From Dongia_A sp044226685 (GTDB lineage: Bacteria > Pseudomonadota > Alphaproteobacteria > Dongiales > Dongiaceae): a stretch of DNA of 49,785 nt. This document shows positions 49,570 to 49,785 of this stretch, in pieces. Where the stretch lies: contig JBGAGP010000014.1 in the NCBI GenBank assembly GCA_044226685.1, forward strand, positions 1 to 49,785, in the 5' to 3' direction. The translations under genes were made by a program, and so were the position numbers. The notes beneath the pieces are model-generated. The model worked only from the letters and a program-made list of their open reading frames with translations. It did no database searches and was not told the origin of the DNA. The first letter of the stretch is position 1, and the number at the start of each line of letters is the position of its first letter.

Positions 49570-49785
49570 CTACTTCTTGAACAGGAACTCGCGGCCGATC
49601 TTCACGCGCTTCACGCCGTTGTATTCGATGATGTCGGCGGTGGCGTAGGTCTCGGTCCAGCGCTGCGGCAGGAAGGAGCCGGTGCCGACGATGTCGATCG
49701 GCGCGTTGGCCTCGGCCATGACCTTGCACTTGGCCGGATCGAAGCCGGAGGAAACGACGATCTTCACCTTCTGGAAGCCCTCGCG
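49570..49785 (-). CDS. Probable nicotinate phosphoribosyltransferase, C-terminal part
   Basis: Seventy-one residues in frame to the window edge, so the gene start is outside. The fragment has KIVVSSGFDPAKCKVMAEAN, PIDIVGTGSFLPQRW, ETYATADIIEYNGVKRVKIG and REFLFKK. The phosphate-site motif GTGSFLP with the surrounding SSGFDP segment is typical of the C-terminus of nicotinate phosphoribosyltransferases, which convert nicotinate and PRPP to nicotinate mononucleotide. With nadE it would supply the NAD salvage route, but only the tail is visible. It is convergent with the phosphodiesterase gene. Confidence 0.62.
   Translation of the reverse strand, partial: REGFQKVKIVVSSGFDPAKCKVMAEANAPIDIVGTGSFLPQRWTETYATADIIEYNGVKRVKIGREFLFKK

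Overview
The window is a GC-rich, densely coded chromosomal segment from an alphaproteobacterium, most likely of the Rhodospirillales/Azospirillales kind. The family markers are DUF1192, DUF1013/TrcR, DUF1127 and DUF465/YdcH small proteins, four single-domain PAS_5 proteins, a GluRS2-type glutamyl-tRNA synthetase, and short REP-like palindromes with CCGGG-CTTGT-CCCGG or CCCCGGC-CTTGA-GCCGGGG cores. I see no rRNA, tRNA, CRISPR array, transposase or prophage. The content is mostly housekeeping and metabolic genes with small accessory patches.

Layout. 1-2.2 kb: DUF1192, quinone oxidoreductase, trcR. 2.4-5.2 kb: pseudouridine catabolism (HTH-PfkB kinase plus psuG) and a PAS_5 protein. 5.2-14.5 kb: ALDH7-type dehydrogenase, a frameshifted DUF1127 gene, prpE, an orphan amino-acid-binding protein, GNAT, a NylB-like serine hydrolase, a LysR regulator and a VOC protein. 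14.5-17.8 kb: an unusual patch of three unrecognised membrane proteins, an intact DUF3303 gene and a 52-bp DUF3303 relic. 17.8-20.3 kb: leuA behind a leucine-rich leader peptide, an attenuator and a promoter that appears to give a leaderless peptide, then a YdcH-like gene. 20.4-26.4 kb: ubiX, a TIGR02444 gene, ygfZ, and a P1-peptidase / kinase / class III aminotransferase operon whose kinase-aminotransferase fusion is split by a perfect 86-bp duplication. 26.4-29.6 kb: TetR/AhpD-like/YHS redox cluster with a palindromic operator, and a GlxA-type AraC regulator. 29.7-36.7 kb: CHASE histidine kinase, three PAS_5 genes, trmJ-cimA and a LysE exporter. 36.9-43.2 kb: speB-like ureohydrolase, cysS, gltX, nadE. 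43.3-49.8 kb: a small exported protein, GNAT plus XRE-cupin facing an EamA exporter, an MFS transporter, a GSA-AM-like aminotransferase, a CpdA-like phosphodiesterase and the 3' end of a probable nicotinate phosphoribosyltransferase gene.

The most interesting observations are: (1) a complete leu attenuator readable from the bases (19789-19912); (2) three perfect tandem duplications of 25, 51 and 86 bp, two of which break reading frames (DUF1127 and the kinase-phospholyase-like fusion), the 86-bp one creating a TGATG stop/start; (3) a possible hydroxylysine-type route made of the kinase, the PLP enzyme and the ALDH7 enzyme; (4) four PAS_5 paralogues in 32 kb; (5) the 14.5-17.8 kb membrane-protein patch with its gene relic. 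All function calls are from reading the translated sequence; no database search was run.
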